A DNA stretch of 64,000 nt, from the NCBI RefSeq assembly GCF_006715095.1, contig NZ_VFMO01000001.1:930001-994000 (forward strand). Direction: 5' to 3'. A model generated the notes under the pieces. It did not search any database and was not told the origin of the DNA. It saw only the letters and a list, made by a program, of their open reading frames with translations. The position numbers were made by a program, and so were the translations under genes. Positions 46,664-57,300 of this stretch are shown piece by piece. Source of the stretch: Yimella lutea (GTDB lineage Bacteria > Actinomycetota > Actinomycetes > Actinomycetales > Dermatophilaceae). How positions within the stretch are numbered: the first letter of the stretch is position 1; each line of letters opens with the position of its first letter.

Positions 46664-47686
46664 ATGCCGTCGTCCCGTGGTTCGCGTCCGCTCCCGCACC
46701 AGGAAGTCGTTCGTCGTGCTACCCAGCAGTACGCCTCCCTGCACCCGAAGTTGCGCGTCGCCGCTGAAGAAGCGGTCGATCTCGTCGTCGGCATCCTGGA
46801 CGACGCCGGCCTCAACTACCTGACCGTCACCGGCCGAGCCAAGAGCGTCGAGTCGTTCGCCGACAAGGCCGGCCGGTTGCGGGACGGTACGCCGGTCTAT
46901 CCCGACCCGATGTCCGACATCGGCGACGTGATCGGTCTGCGGGTCATCACCTACGTGCGTTCGGACGTCGCGGCGGTCGCTCAACTGCTGGCCACCGAGG
47001 CAGTCGTGCTGGACGACCGGGACATGGGCAGCGAGACCGCGAGCGAGGGGCGCTGGGGTTACGCGAGCCGGCACCTGCAGATCCAGCTCTCGGCCGAGGA
47101 CCGCAAGGCCCACCCGAAGATCGGAGACCGGCACGTACAGGTGCAGATCCGTACCGTGCTGCAGCACGCATGGGCCGAGTTCGAGCACGACATCCGTTAC
47201 AAGGGGACGGTTCCGGATGAGTACCGCTCCGACTTCGATCGTCGTTTCAGTCTTGCGGCGGGTCTGCTCGAGCTCGCCGACCTCGAGTTCTCGGCGATCC
47301 GCGAACGCCTGCAACGGCCGGTGCACGCGCCCTCCTCCGGCGACCCCGAGGTCGACCCGCGCATCGACCCGCGCGAGTTGGCCGCGTTCCTGGCCGGTCA
47401 GTACGCGGACGCCAGCTGGTCGCGTCCGGAGCACTACGCCTGGATGTCGGGGCTCGTCCTCGAGCTCGGGATCACCTCGCTGACCGAGCTCGCCGATGCG
47501 ATCCGCAGTATCGACGTCGCGGACGTGGACCGGCGAATGGGTTATCGCAACCCGCCGGGCGCCGTCCGCCGGTTGGATGACGTCCTGCTGGTCGCGTTCG
47601 GTGAGAGGTACATCGATCTGCACGACAACTCCCACCGCGTCGACCGGCTGAAGACGCGGCTGGCGAAGATGAAGTCCGCCGGCTGA
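46664..47686 (+). CDS. RelA/SpoT-domain nucleotide pyrophosphokinase (small alarmone synthetase type)
   Basis: A 340-residue protein with a RelA/SpoT synthetase domain (about residues 20-200) and no HD hydrolase, TGS or ACT domain. Motifs: TGRAKSVESF (56-65), DIGDVIGLRVITYV with the metal-binding Asp, GYASRHLQI (132-140, ring-stacking Tyr) and QVQIRTVLQHAWAEFEHD. It would transfer pyrophosphate from ATP to GDP, GTP or another acceptor. The C-terminal 130 residues have no domain I recognise and make it longer than RelP or RelQ. No antitoxin-like gene is adjacent. Confidence 0.85.
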   Translation: MPSSRGSRPLPHQEVVRRATQQYASLHPKLRVAAEEAVDLVVGILDDAGLNYLTVTGRAKSVESFADKAGRLRDGTPVYPDPMSDIGDVIGLRVITYVRSDVAAVAQLLATEAVVLDDRDMGSETASEGRWGYASRHLQIQLSAEDRKAHPKIGDRHVQVQIRTVLQHAWAEFEHDIRYKGTVPDEYRSDFDRRFSLAAGLLELADLEFSAIRERLQRPVHAPSSGDPEVDPRIDPRELAAFLAGQYADASWSRPEHYAWMSGLVLELGITSLTELADAIRSIDVADVDRRMGYRNPPGAVRRLDDVLLVAFGERYIDLHDNSHRVDRLKTRLAKMKSAG

Positions 47687-47743
47687 CTCGCCTACGCACT
47701 CATCAGCGGCTTCTGAACGCCCAAGGCTTCCGCCGACTTTGGC

Positions 47744-47765
47744 TGGTTGAGCCCTACGGCGGAAT
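47744..47765 (+). repeat. Dispersed TGGTTGAGCC repeat, copy 2 (partial)
   Basis: TGGTTGAGCC at 47744-47753 followed by CTACGGCGG. The second stem arm seen in the other two copies is absent, so this is a degraded copy. Confidence 0.5.
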
Positions 47766-47810
47766 GTCACCACCGCCGGCCGCAGGCTTCGGGGGCCTAG
47801 GAGCGTTCGC

Positions 47811-47855
47811 TGGTTGAGCCCTGCGCCCGAGGTACGAGGGCGCAGGTGCCGAAAC
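47811..47855 (+). repeat. Dispersed TGGTTGAGCC hairpin repeat, copy 3
   Basis: The TGGTTGAGCC box, then stem CTGCGCCC (47821-47828)/GGGCGCAG (47838-47845) with a 9-base GAGGTACGA loop, then GCCGAAA. Same design as 526-570. Confidence 0.7.
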
Positions 47856-48055
47856 CACGGCGACATAGACGGACACCCGACCCGCCGAGGAAGGGCTGTG
47901 CATAAATAGGCCCGCGAAGCCGGGCTGTGGATACCGTCAAGTAGCGAATTCTGTTGTCGACGAACGAAATTCAGGGACCAAACCCTTCCCCACACTGTTC
48001 GAACACCTGTACGATGAAGGTAGACCGGAAGCGCACCAAGGGAGGGTGAGTGGGC

Positions 48056-49585
48056 ATGGTGAACGAACGCTGGTCGAGTAGCTGCGAGCCCCCAGGGGCG
48101 AGCGGCGCGATCGAGACCCGGTGCGGTTCGACGGCTGCTGAACCGGCCCCTGCGTACCCGGGCGAGGCGGGTGAGTGTGCTGGGTCGGTGCGTGAGGTGC
48201 TGCCGGATGTGTGCCGGTTGGCGTCGATCTCGGTGAATCTGAGTGATGTGGAGCTGACGGTGGCGGCGCAGTCGTTGGCGGTGATGATGCAGCAGGCGGA
48301 AGCAGCGTTGGTGGCGGTAACTGCTGAGGCGATCGAGCGGGGAGCGGTGGATCGGTCGACCGCGGCGGGTGCGGGGCAGTGGGTGCAACGGTTGTCCAGT
48401 GGTGAGGACGCGGGCTCAGTGCTCGGCGCGCAGACAGCGTCGCTCGCGGGGCCCCTGGTTCGGGTGGATCCGGTTGAGACAGAACACGATTCCGACGGTT
48501 CCGACTGTTCCGACGGTTCTGATGTGTCGTGTGCTGTGGCTGCTGGTGGTTTGGAGCCGGCGCATGCTGCCCGGGTTGCTCGGTTGGCGGACGCGTGTCG
48601 GTCGCCGTTGAATGCTCGGTTGGCTGCTGCGGTGACCTCGGGGGCGGTGAACACCACGATCGCGAATGCGGCGTTGTTCAACACCGCGAAGGTGAAAGCG
48701 GTGGTGCCGACCGCGGGTGTGGACGAGATTTATGGGTGGTTCCTGTCGCTGGCGCCGGGTGATGGGGCGCGGGCGGTGCGGGAGTTGACCAAGCGGATCC
48801 TGGCTGAGTACGGCCAGGAGGTGCTGGATGAGAAGGAAGACGCGTTGCAGCGGCACGAGTCGTTGTCGTGGACTGATCTGCCGGAGGGCATGGTGCGGTT
48901 CACCGGTGACTTCTCTGCTGATCATGCCGAGGTGATCAAGCACGCGATCGGAGCATTGTCGGCGCCGTCACCGGTGTCGAAGTGCTGCGAGGATCCGCAT
49001 CACCGGCACTACCCGGGTGCGAGCAGGTCGGGTGAACCGGATCTGCGGACGCCGGGCAAGCGGCGCGCGGATGCGTTGCTGATGTTGATCATGGTGGGTG
49101 CGCAGGCTGTTGATGGTGACGGCAGTGTGAAGACGTTCGGGACGGCCCGGTTGGTGGTCACGATCGATTACGGGGTGCTCGCCAAAGCGCTTGCGGGGTT
49201 GGGCGTCACTGATGGTGGTGTGGGTGTCACACCGGACACGGTGCGGCAGTTGGCGTGTGATGCGGAGATCATTCCGATGGTGTTGGGTTCGAAGAGTCAA
49301 CCGTTGAACGTCGGACGCAAAGTCCGGTTGGTCGACAAGGAACTGCGACGAGCAGTGATCCAACGAGATCGGCACTGCAGCTTCGATGGGTGCACGCGGC
49401 CGCCGGTGATGTGCGAGGTCCACCACGTTCAACCGTGGTGGACCGGTGGTGAAACATCCCTGGCGAACTCAGCCCTGTTGTGCGGCACGCATCACCGGAT
49501 CGTGCACCGTGACAACCTCACCGCGACCGTTACCGACGAAACCGTGACCTGGCACCACCAAAAGAAGACCGCCTCCGCGGCCTGA
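48056..49585 (+). CDS. DUF222-domain HNH endonuclease-family protein
   Basis: A 509-residue protein. The N-terminal 400 residues are the helical DUF222 region with LARA-type repeats. The C-terminus is an HNH module, CSFDGC(…)CEVHHVQPWWTGG(…)LLCGTHHRIVH, with the zinc cysteines and catalytic HH. These proteins are very numerous in actinobacteria and may belong to mobile introns or introner-like elements; function unclear. Codons favour G-ending GCG, GTG and TTG, unlike the C-ending neighbours, suggesting recent arrival. A decayed relative lies at 10478-11614. Confidence 0.88.
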   Translation: MVNERWSSSCEPPGASGAIETRCGSTAAEPAPAYPGEAGECAGSVREVLPDVCRLASISVNLSDVELTVAAQSLAVMMQQAEAALVAVTAEAIERGAVDRSTAAGAGQWVQRLSSGEDAGSVLGAQTASLAGPLVRVDPVETEHDSDGSDCSDGSDVSCAVAAGGLEPAHAARVARLADACRSPLNARLAAAVTSGAVNTTIANAALFNTAKVKAVVPTAGVDEIYGWFLSLAPGDGARAVRELTKRILAEYGQEVLDEKEDALQRHESLSWTDLPEGMVRFTGDFSADHAEVIKHAIGALSAPSPVSKCCEDPHHRHYPGASRSGEPDLRTPGKRRADALLMLIMVGAQAVDGDGSVKTFGTARLVVTIDYGVLAKALAGLGVTDGGVGVTPDTVRQLACDAEIIPMVLGSKSQPLNVGRKVRLVDKELRRAVIQRDRHCSFDGCTRPPVMCEVHHVQPWWTGGETSLANSALLCGTHHRIVHRDNLTATVTDETVTWHHQKKTASAA

Positions 49586-49717
49586 CCGATCGAAGCCCTC
49601 AGGTTCGACCGATGTTTTCAGTTCCACCGAGGGGTCATTCGCCAGGACATGATTCCTGTCACCACTCGGTGACGTTCTCGAGCGAAATGAATCAGAGCGA
49701 CGCGAGCACTTGTAGCG

Positions 49718-50920
49718 TCACGACGCTGCGAGATTTGTGAGCGGCGTAGCGGTCCGTCTACTCGTGAGCAGCAAGACCGCGACCGCCTCGCACAGCACGG
49801 CGAGGACGATCGCCGCCGCTCCCACCGCGGTGCTGAGTGAGACGACAGTGGCGACCGCGCCGACGCCGATCGCGGTGGCGGCCTGCAGCGTGTAGGCGAC
49901 CAGATAGAGGAACGACAGTGTGGCACCCCGGTGATGCGTAGGAGACAGGTCGTTGATGAGTCCGAGCCCGCCGGTGAACGCCAGCGCGTAGGCGATCCCG
50001 CCGACGACGCACCAGCCGAGGAACAACGGAAGCGATCCGAAGCCGCTGGCCGCCGCCATGAGTGCGAGGCTCACGAGAGTGAGCGCGGTGCCGGCCCAAA
50101 TGAGAGCGCGGGCATGGAACCGCGGCAGGAAAAGGCCAGTGACCCCAATGCACGCGGATGACGTGGCCAGCAGGCTCCCGACGAGAGCGGTGTTCTCGTT
50201 GTGGGTGAACTGGTCGATCATGTGGGCGCCCAAGGACAGGAAGATCGCACCGACGCAGTAAGCCAGGCTCACCGAGAGCGTCGAGATGACGAACCCGGTC
50301 CGGAATCCGGTGGGGACGAACGGTACCTGCGGTCGCCACCGCTTCGTCATCAGTGGTCGGTCGTCCGGGGTGGCCCACACCGCCGCACCCGCCGTCACGG
50401 CAAGGACGAGCAGGACGATGTAACTCCACAGCAGCGGGCGAGGGAGGTGTTCGGCGAACAAGCCGCTGAGCAGCAGGGCAAAAGTGAGACCGGTTGCCGT
50501 CGCGACGGTGGCGACAGTGCTCGCGGAGCGAGGGTTGCGGCTGGTGTTGTTCTCGATCAGGGACGCGGTCGCGGCGCCCATTGCCAGGCCCGCCCCGGCG
50601 CCCTGCAGCACGCGTCCGACATAGAGGAAGGCGACGTTGGGTGCGAATGCGAACACGATCGCGGAGGCTGCCATGAGCGCGATGCCCGCGAGCATGATGC
50701 GGCGCCGTCCGAACAGGTCGGACAGATTCCCGAACAAGGGGAGCACCACGACCAGCGCGAGTTGATAGGTCGCGAACACGGTCGTGACCGCGACTGGCGG
50801 TAGATCCCACTTCACCGCGTAGAGCGGATAGAGGACGCTCGGCGCTCCCGACGACCAGAGCGACAGGCCCAGGACGGACGCCGCGGACCAGAACGCCCCG
50901 CGCCGGCCCAGGCGGTTCAT
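49718..50920 (-). CDS. MFS transporter
   Basis: A 400-residue, 12-helix MFS protein. The motif-A region is FGNLSDLFGRRRIMLAG after helix 2, with VGRVLQGAGAGLAMGAATASL at helix 4 (motif C-like GxxxG). This pattern fits the drug/proton antiporter branch. It differs clearly from the MFS genes at 30044 and 45341. No regulator is adjacent; the substrate is unknown. Confidence 0.82.
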   Translation of the reverse strand: MNRLGRRGAFWSAASVLGLSLWSSGAPSVLYPLYAVKWDLPPVAVTTVFATYQLALVVVLPLFGNLSDLFGRRRIMLAGIALMAASAIVFAFAPNVAFLYVGRVLQGAGAGLAMGAATASLIENNTSRNPRSASTVATVATATGLTFALLLSGLFAEHLPRPLLWSYIVLLVLAVTAGAAVWATPDDRPLMTKRWRPQVPFVPTGFRTGFVISTLSVSLAYCVGAIFLSLGAHMIDQFTHNENTALVGSLLATSSACIGVTGLFLPRFHARALIWAGTALTLVSLALMAAASGFGSLPLFLGWCVVGGIAYALAFTGGLGLINDLSPTHHRGATLSFLYLVAYTLQAATAIGVGAVATVVSLSTAVGAAAIVLAVLCEAVAVLLLTSRRTATPLTNLAAS

Positions 50921-51046
50921 GATGCTTGGGCGCGGAGGCGTGCGAACAACACACGGCCCATCGCCCGTTCCCTCCGTCGTCGTCCGGTCTCAAGGATCAG
51001 CCGAAGTAGCTGTCGAGCATGAGGTGAGGTCATCCGTCACGTGAAG

Positions 51047-51119
51047 TGCCCCCGGCAGGATTCGAACCTGCGACACCCGCTTTAGGAGAGCGGTGCTCTA
51101 TCCCCTGAGCTACGAGGGC
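51047..51119 (-). tRNA. tRNA-Arg (anticodon CCT)
   Basis: 73 bases on the minus strand fold as a tRNA. The acceptor stem GCCCTCG pairs with CGGGGGC, the anticodon stem-loop reads CCGCT-CTCCTAA-AGCGG with anticodon CCT, and the T-arm is GCAGG-TTCGAAT-CCTGC. It reads AGG. The 3' CCA is not encoded. tRNA genes are common phage or island attachment sites, but I see no integrase here. Confidence 0.95.
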
Positions 51120-51187
51120 GGGGGCCGGATGCCCGGCCGGAGCAGTCTAGTTCGCAGGTGGTCGAACCTCCGAACTCACCGGGCGAC

Positions 51188-52546
51188 TCACAGTTCGGCC
51201 AGCTTGTCCGCCAGGTCGTCCTTGGCGGGCGGATGAGTGTCCTTGGCAGCTTGCTCGGCCGCGTACCGCCCTTCGGGTGTGAGTGGCTCGAGTTCGCCCG
51301 GAGACAGGTCACCTGTTCGCAGGTCGATCTGTTCACCCAGATAGCGCAGTGTCACCGCGACCGTCGCGGCGAGAGGTACGGCGAAGAAGGCGCCGACGAT
51401 GCCGAACAACTGGCCACCCAGCGCGATCGACAGCAACACCAGCGCAGGGTGCAACTCCATCGAACGGCTCTGCAGCAAGGGCTGCAGGATGTGGCCCTCG
51501 AGTTGCTGCACCAGCAGGACGATCAGCAGCACCAGCAACGCGGTCGTGACGCTCTTGGTCACCAGCGCCACCAGCACCGCGAGCGTCCCGGCGACGAACG
51601 CACCGACGATCGGGACGAACCCACCGAAGAAGGTCAGCAGCGCCAAGGGCAGCGCGAGCGGGACGCCGAGCACCACCAGACCGAGACCGATGAAGAACGC
51701 GTCCACCGCAGAGACCAGGGCCTGCGTCCGGATGAACCCGGACAGGGTCTGCCACACGCGGGTGAGCATCTCGGTGAAGTGGGCGCCGGCGCCGCGTCCT
51801 GCGATCGAGCGCAGCCACGGCAGGAAGTGCGGTCCGTCCTTGATCATCAGGAAGCACAGGATCAGGGCCACGATGAGGTTGACCAGGATGTGTCCGGCGG
51901 TCGTGACGCCGGTGAAGACACCGCTGGCGATCTTGTCGCCGGATGTCTGCAGCTTGTCGGTGATGGCCTTGACCGCGTTGTCGATCTGCTCGGGCTGCAC
52001 GTTGAACGGCGGGCCTTCGAGCCAGTCCTGGATCTTGTTGACCCCGTCGATCGACTTGCTGGTGAGTTCGGGCACCTGCGAACTCACCATCGGCGTCATC
52101 AGCGCGATGATCGCCGCGAACACTGCGATCGCACCGAGCAGGCTGGTGACGGCGGCGGCCGCGGGGGAGAAGCCGCGCGAACGCAGCCAGCGGGTCGGCG
52201 GCCACAACACGGTGGCGATGACGAGCGCCAAGCACACCGGCAGCAGGGCCGACCAGAAGATGCCCACGATCTTCAGCACGGCCCACAGGGCGGCCAGGAT
52301 CAGCAGCGTTCTCAGAGCCCAGCCGGCGGTCCAACGCATGCCTCGTCCGATGACCATGGCCCGGTCGACGCCCTCGTTGGTCATGCGCGCCTTCGCGACC
52401 TTCGACCCGGCAGCCACCCGCTCGCCCAGGATGCGGGGCCGTGCCTTGGCGGTGCCGTCGCCGGAGTCCTCGTCCGGACGCGTGGGCATCTGTTTGGGGC
52501 CCGCGAGCTTTGTACCCAGGCGGGACAAGCCCAGACGTTTCAGCAT
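51188..52546 (-). CDS. AI-2E family (PerM-like) membrane transporter
   Basis: A 452-residue membrane protein with about 8 helices. It has GRGAGAHFTEMLTRVWQTLSGFIRTQAL, GVPLALPLALLTFFGGFVPIVGAFVAG and LLQSRSMELHPALVLLSIALGG, the conserved core of the AI-2E exporter/PerM superfamily. The N-terminal 65 residues are a charged cytoplasmic extension and the last 40 are polar. The substrate is uncertain: some relatives are Na+/H+ antiporters and few truly export AI-2. Confidence 0.88.
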   Translation of the reverse strand: MLKRLGLSRLGTKLAGPKQMPTRPDEDSGDGTAKARPRILGERVAAGSKVAKARMTNEGVDRAMVIGRGMRWTAGWALRTLLILAALWAVLKIVGIFWSALLPVCLALVIATVLWPPTRWLRSRGFSPAAAAVTSLLGAIAVFAAIIALMTPMVSSQVPELTSKSIDGVNKIQDWLEGPPFNVQPEQIDNAVKAITDKLQTSGDKIASGVFTGVTTAGHILVNLIVALILCFLMIKDGPHFLPWLRSIAGRGAGAHFTEMLTRVWQTLSGFIRTQALVSAVDAFFIGLGLVVLGVPLALPLALLTFFGGFVPIVGAFVAGTLAVLVALVTKSVTTALLVLLIVLLVQQLEGHILQPLLQSRSMELHPALVLLSIALGGQLFGIVGAFFAVPLAATVAVTLRYLGEQIDLRTGDLSPGELEPLTPEGRYAAEQAAKDTHPPAKDDLADKLAEL

Positions 52547-52665
52547 TGTTCTCCTTCAAGCGGCGAAGTCCGAACCGGCCCCGAGGATGAGGACCGGCGC
52601 CGGACGCTGCCCCCACTGAACCACCTCGATCGGCGCGACGGGGAACTAGCGCGAGAACGGGCAGG

Positions 52666-52671
52666 TAACCT
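52666..52671 (+). promoter_or_regulatory. Leaderless-type -10 box TAACCT
   Basis: A TANNNT hexamer ending 9 bases before the ATG at 52681. Confidence 0.35.
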
Positions 52672-52680
52672 ACCGGAACG

Positions 52681-54345
52681 ATGAGTGACTCCTCGGTATC
52701 CACAGCTGCGTCGTCGTCCGCCGGCCCTACGCGAAACAAGCGCATCGCCGCGGGCGCCGGACTGCTCGCGCTCACCCTCGGCACCGGTGGCGCGGTCTCG
52801 GCGATGGTCGGCTCGTCGGACGAGGTCGCGTCCTGCGCCGAGCCGGCGAAGGTGTCCGTGTCGGTGACCCCGGAGTTGTACCCAGTCGTCTTCGAGCAGG
52901 TGGACGCGTTGGAGTCCAACCCCACGCTGTGCGCGGACTACGTCGTCAGCCGCGCATCGGGCGAAAGCGTCAACCGGGCCGTGAAGGCGGGCGGCCAAGG
53001 CATCCCGGATGTGTGGATCCCCGATTCCTCGATGTGGGTGGACGACGCCACGGCGAAGCTCGGTGCGGGCTGGGTCGGAAACTCCGGTTCGATCGCCGGC
53101 AGTCCCGTGGTCGTCGGCGTGCCGCAGGCACAGTCCTCCCTGCCCGGTTTCGACAAGACCCCGACTTGGGCGCAGCTGCTCAGTGCCGGCAATCTCCCTG
53201 TCACCGTTCAGGACACCGGTGTCTCCTCGACCGCGCTCGCCGCGATGACCGTCGCGAACCGCGGATCGGGCACCCGTCAGGAACGCACCGACCTGCTGCG
53301 CTCGATCGTTCGACTCAGCCGTTCGACCCTGTCGCCGGAGTCGCTGGCCGGCCGCGCTGTGCAGGGGTCGGACGCCGCACGCGCATACCCGCTGTCGGAA
53401 CAACAGTTGCTCGAGTTCGACCGGACCCACCCGGACAAGAAGCTGCGGCCGCTGATTCCGCAGGAAGGCGTCCCGCAGCTCGACTTCCCGTTCGTGCGTC
53501 CGGTCAAGGGAACCTCCGCACCGCAGAACGCGATCGATGCGTTGCTCGCCTCTCTGCGCAGCGCGCAGGCGAAGTCGGCGCTGAACAAGGCGGGCTTCCG
53601 GGTGCCCGGGGGACAGGCGCCGGACGGTTCGGCACTTCCCTCCGACATCAAGCTGGTGGCGGCGCCCAAGAGCGCCGAGAACGTCAGCGCCGTCAAGTCG
53701 TGGGGTGACCTGGCACGCGACGCACGCATGCTCGTCCTGGTCGATGTGTCGGGCTCGATGATCGCCGAGGTGGGGCCGAAGCAGAGCCGGATCGACCTGC
53801 TCGCCAGCACCGCGAAACTCGCACTGAACGCGCTCCCGGGCACGACTCAGATCGGTGCCTGGGCGTTCAGCACCGACCTCGACGGCAAGGGCAAGGATTA
53901 TCTGGCGATCGTTCCCGAGGTCGCCGAGATCGGTAACACCCCGGCCGGCAACGCGCACAAGCAGAAGATGGTCGACAAGCTCGGACAGCTACCCGCCTTG
54001 GTCGACAAGAACGGGGACACCGGTCTGTACGACTCGATCTGGGCGGCGTACCAGGCGGCGACCAAGAGCTACCGAGACGGCTACGTCAACTCGATCGTCG
54101 TGATGACCGACGGCAAGAACGACGACCCGGGTGGCGGGCTCAGTCTCCAGCAGCTGCTGAAGAACCTCGGCGGCGCCTACAAACCCGACAAGCCGATCAA
54201 GCTGGTCGCCATCTCGATGGGCCAGGACACCGATCCGGCCGCGCTCAAGCAGATCGCGAGGGCAACCGACGGGTTGTCCTACGTGACCAAGGACCCCTCG
54301 GAGATCTCAACTGTGTTCGTCGACGCATTCCTGCACCGAAGCTGA
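52681..54345 (+). CDS. Exported solute-binding-like protein with VWA domain
   Basis: A 554-residue protein with an N-terminal membrane anchor/signal (about residues 20-45). Residues 55-340 look like an extracellular solute-binding fold (VSVTPELYPVVFE, IPDVWIPDSSMWVD). A von Willebrand factor A domain follows, with the MIDAS motif D355-V-S-G-S-M, then MTDGKNDDPGG. It probably binds a ligand or protein outside the membrane using a metal. Two bases separate it from the helicase, so they are likely co-transcribed. Confidence 0.8.
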   Translation: MSDSSVSTAASSSAGPTRNKRIAAGAGLLALTLGTGGAVSAMVGSSDEVASCAEPAKVSVSVTPELYPVVFEQVDALESNPTLCADYVVSRASGESVNRAVKAGGQGIPDVWIPDSSMWVDDATAKLGAGWVGNSGSIAGSPVVVGVPQAQSSLPGFDKTPTWAQLLSAGNLPVTVQDTGVSSTALAAMTVANRGSGTRQERTDLLRSIVRLSRSTLSPESLAGRAVQGSDAARAYPLSEQQLLEFDRTHPDKKLRPLIPQEGVPQLDFPFVRPVKGTSAPQNAIDALLASLRSAQAKSALNKAGFRVPGGQAPDGSALPSDIKLVAAPKSAENVSAVKSWGDLARDARMLVLVDVSGSMIAEVGPKQSRIDLLASTAKLALNALPGTTQIGAWAFSTDLDGKGKDYLAIVPEVAEIGNTPAGNAHKQKMVDKLGQLPALVDKNGDTGLYDSIWAAYQAATKSYRDGYVNSIVVMTDGKNDDPGGGLSLQQLLKNLGGAYKPDKPIKLVAISMGQDTDPAALKQIARATDGLSYVTKDPSEISTVFVDAFLHRS

Positions 54346-54347
54346 CG

Positions 54348-57300
54348 ATGACCGACACCACCGCAACGGACGACCGTTCCGCGCACGACATCGCCGGCTG
54401 GCGCGAGGAGCTCACCGGTATCGGCGGACCCAACACCTTGTTGTGGTTCGACGACCGCGGACGCGGCATGCTCGAACTCACCACCGCGCACCCGGCCGGG
54501 GTGGCTCGCCTGTTCTCCTCCGGCAGCGCCCGTCTGTCGCAGGTGGTGCGGGAGTCCTACGCCTACGCCGAGGCCTCGCGCCGGCTGCGGATGATCGAGG
54601 CCAAGGTCGTGGAACTGCAGGAGGACCGTGGCATCGATTCGTGCTGGATGGGTATCGGCCTGGCCGGGTGGAAGGTGCGGGGCAGCGGCACGCCTCCGCT
54701 CGCCCCGGTGCTGCTGCGCCGGGTGCGCCTGCAACGGGTCGCCGGGCACCCGGACGACCTGCTCATCGAGGTCACGAGTCCCGCGATCGTGAACCCGGCG
54801 CTGGTTGCGTACCTACGGCAGGCCTACGGCATCGAGGTCGACGAGGACGCGTTGACCGCGCTCGCCCGCGCCAGTTCACCGTCGGACCCGCGACAGGTGT
54901 TCGACGAACTACGCCGAGCGTGCACCACGGTGCCCGGCTTCGAGATCCAGCGTCGCCAGATCATCAGCACCTTCAACCTCAGCAAGGCCGACCTCGTCGG
55001 TGACCTGATGGACGAGCACGCTCCCGGTCACCCGGTGCTGGATGCGCTGAGCGGTGACCCGGACGCGTTGGACGCGATCCGCGCAGTGCCGCCGGAGCCT
55101 GACCCCACCGGGCTGGCCGAAGCCCACGGCGTGCTGGCATCGGACGCCTCGCAGGAAGCCGTGCTCAGCGCTGTGCTCGCCGGCGCCCACCTGACGGTCG
55201 ACGGGGCGCCCGGTACCGGCAAGACCCAGACCATCGCCAACCTCGTCGCTGCGCTCGCGGCGCAGGGCCGGCCGATGTTGCTGGTCAGTCACAAGCGCGC
55301 CGCCATCGAAGCGGTGAACAGTCGGCTGACCGAGGTCGGACTCGGCGACCTCGTCGCACACATGAGCGACGGGCGCCCGGGCCCTGAGTTCGAGGAACTG
55401 TTCAACCGGCGTATTCAGGAAGCGATCGCCTCCTCCGCGCAGCCCCCCGCGGTGCAACGGAACCCGTCGGTCTTCGCGCAGAAGTTGCAGGAGCACCACC
55501 AGCGGATGCACCGGCTGCACTCGCCGTGGCAGGTCTCGCTGGCGCAGACCCTCGAGGCGATCACCGCGCTGGGCGATCGGCGTCCCTCACCGCGCTCACA
55601 TGTCCGGCTGGCCGGCGGCGACCTGCTGGCGCTGTCACCCGCGCAGCGCGACGAAGCCGGACGCCGCCTGCTGGCCATCGCGCGCAAGGGCGCGTGGCCG
55701 ACCAGCGGTGAGAACGACCCTTGGTACGGCGCCGCCATCGCCGGTCCGCAGCAAGCGCAGCGGACGCGCAACAGCGTCACCGAGTTGGCGAACGAGCGAC
55801 TCGGCGCGCACCGTGCGCTGGTCGAAGATCTCTTCGACCAGGTCGGCCTGCCCTCACCCGCCGACATGCGCGAGGAGGAGGAGTGCCTCGAACTGCTCCA
55901 GCACGTGACCGACACGCTCGAAGTCTTCCGCCCCGAGGTGTTCGAGGCGCCGCTCGGCGACCTGGCCGCAGCTACCGGCGACCGCCACTACCGGCGGGAA
56001 CACGACTCGAAGGTCGGGGTCATGGAACGGCGCCGGTTGGTCGCGCAGGCGCAGGAGTTGCTGCGTCCGGGACCGCGTCCCGATCTGCACGGTGTGCTGG
56101 TGCAGGCGTTGCGGCAGCGGGTCACGTGGCGCCGGATCGCGGGCAAGGGTTCCCGGCCGGCCGCACCGAAGGGTCTGGCCGACGTGGTCGCCGCCCACGA
56201 GAAGATGCGCAGCGAACTCGAGTGGCTCGGGCAGCGACTGTCCACCACCGCCGACGGCGGGGACCTGCTCGACCAGTCGTTCGACTCGCTGCAGGCGCGC
56301 CTGGGACGGTTGTCGCACTCGATCGAACGACTCGGCGTCATCCCCGAGGTAACCGCCGACATCGATGCCTTGCGTGCGCAGGGACTCGGCGACCTCGTCG
56401 ACGAACTCGCGCACCGGCAGGTCAGCCCCGACGAGGTTGTGCCCGAACTCGAATTCGTTTGGTGGACTTCGCTTTTCGCTCATCTTCACGATCCTGCCGA
56501 GGGTACTGATGCCGGCGGTCAGCAGATCCGCGATCTGCTGCACCAGTACGCGGCCGATGAGCAGGAGCGCCGCGCGGAACGCGCCGGCTTCGTGCGCGCC
56601 AAGCTGGACGAACGTCTGCGATTCGTCGTACGCAACCTGCCTGAGCAGATGCGGGACGTCCAACAGGGTCTGGCCCGCGGGGCCAGCCTGCGGGACCTGT
56701 TGCCGGCTGCACCCGAGCTGATGATGGCGCTCATGCCGTGCTGGGCGATGAGTCCCCTGCTTGTACCCGCCCACGTCCCGACGGGCGTCTGGTTCGACGT
56801 CGTCGCGATCGACGAGGCGTCCCGGATGAGCACCGCGGAGGCGGTGCCGGCGGTTCGGCGCGGTGCGCAGACCGTCCTGTTCGGTGACCGGCGTCAGCTG
56901 CGACCGAGTCGGTTCGCGGTCGACGCGGCGCGCACCCCGGCCGGTGCACGACCGACCCCCTCGATCCTGGACGAACTCACCGGGCTCGTACCGGCGATCG
57001 AACTGGGCACGCACTACCGATCGCGCGACGGGCGGCTGTTCGACTTCGCGAACATCCAGGCGTACGGCGCGAAGGTGCGCACCTTCCCCGCTCCGACCGA
57101 CGGCCGGGTCATCAGGCTGGACATCACCGCGGCGGGTCAGGACGAGCTCGACCGCGTCGTCGACGTCGTGAGCAGTCACGCTGCACGTCCTGGACGCGGG
57201 TCGTTGATGGTGGTGGCACTGACCGACGAGCACGCCGAGCGACTGAACGCCCAGTTGGCGCGACGCGCAGTCACCGATCCCGGGGTACGGGCGCTGTTGG

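Larger units (their letters stand above)
47687..48055. other. Repeat-bearing intergenic region before DUF222-HNH gene
   Basis: 369 bases with no gene. It holds two TGGTTGAGCC repeat copies, then a leader (about 47905-47975) shared with the pseudogene at 10478, with TGTGGATACC and CGAAATT blocks. The ribosome site GGAGGG lies at 48041-48046. Confidence 0.65.

Noticed and set aside
45341-48388. 1015-residue minus-strand extension of the MFS gene
   Set aside because: It crosses the RelA/SpoT-type gene antisense; only the part up to 46519 looks like a transporter.
51047-51119. tRNA as integration site of a prophage or island
   Set aside because: No integrase, excisionase or repeated tRNA 3' end is visible within the window.
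51158-52684. 508-residue plus-strand frame opposite the AI-2E permease
   Set aside because: Low-complexity Arg/Gln/His sequence antisense to a conserved membrane protein.
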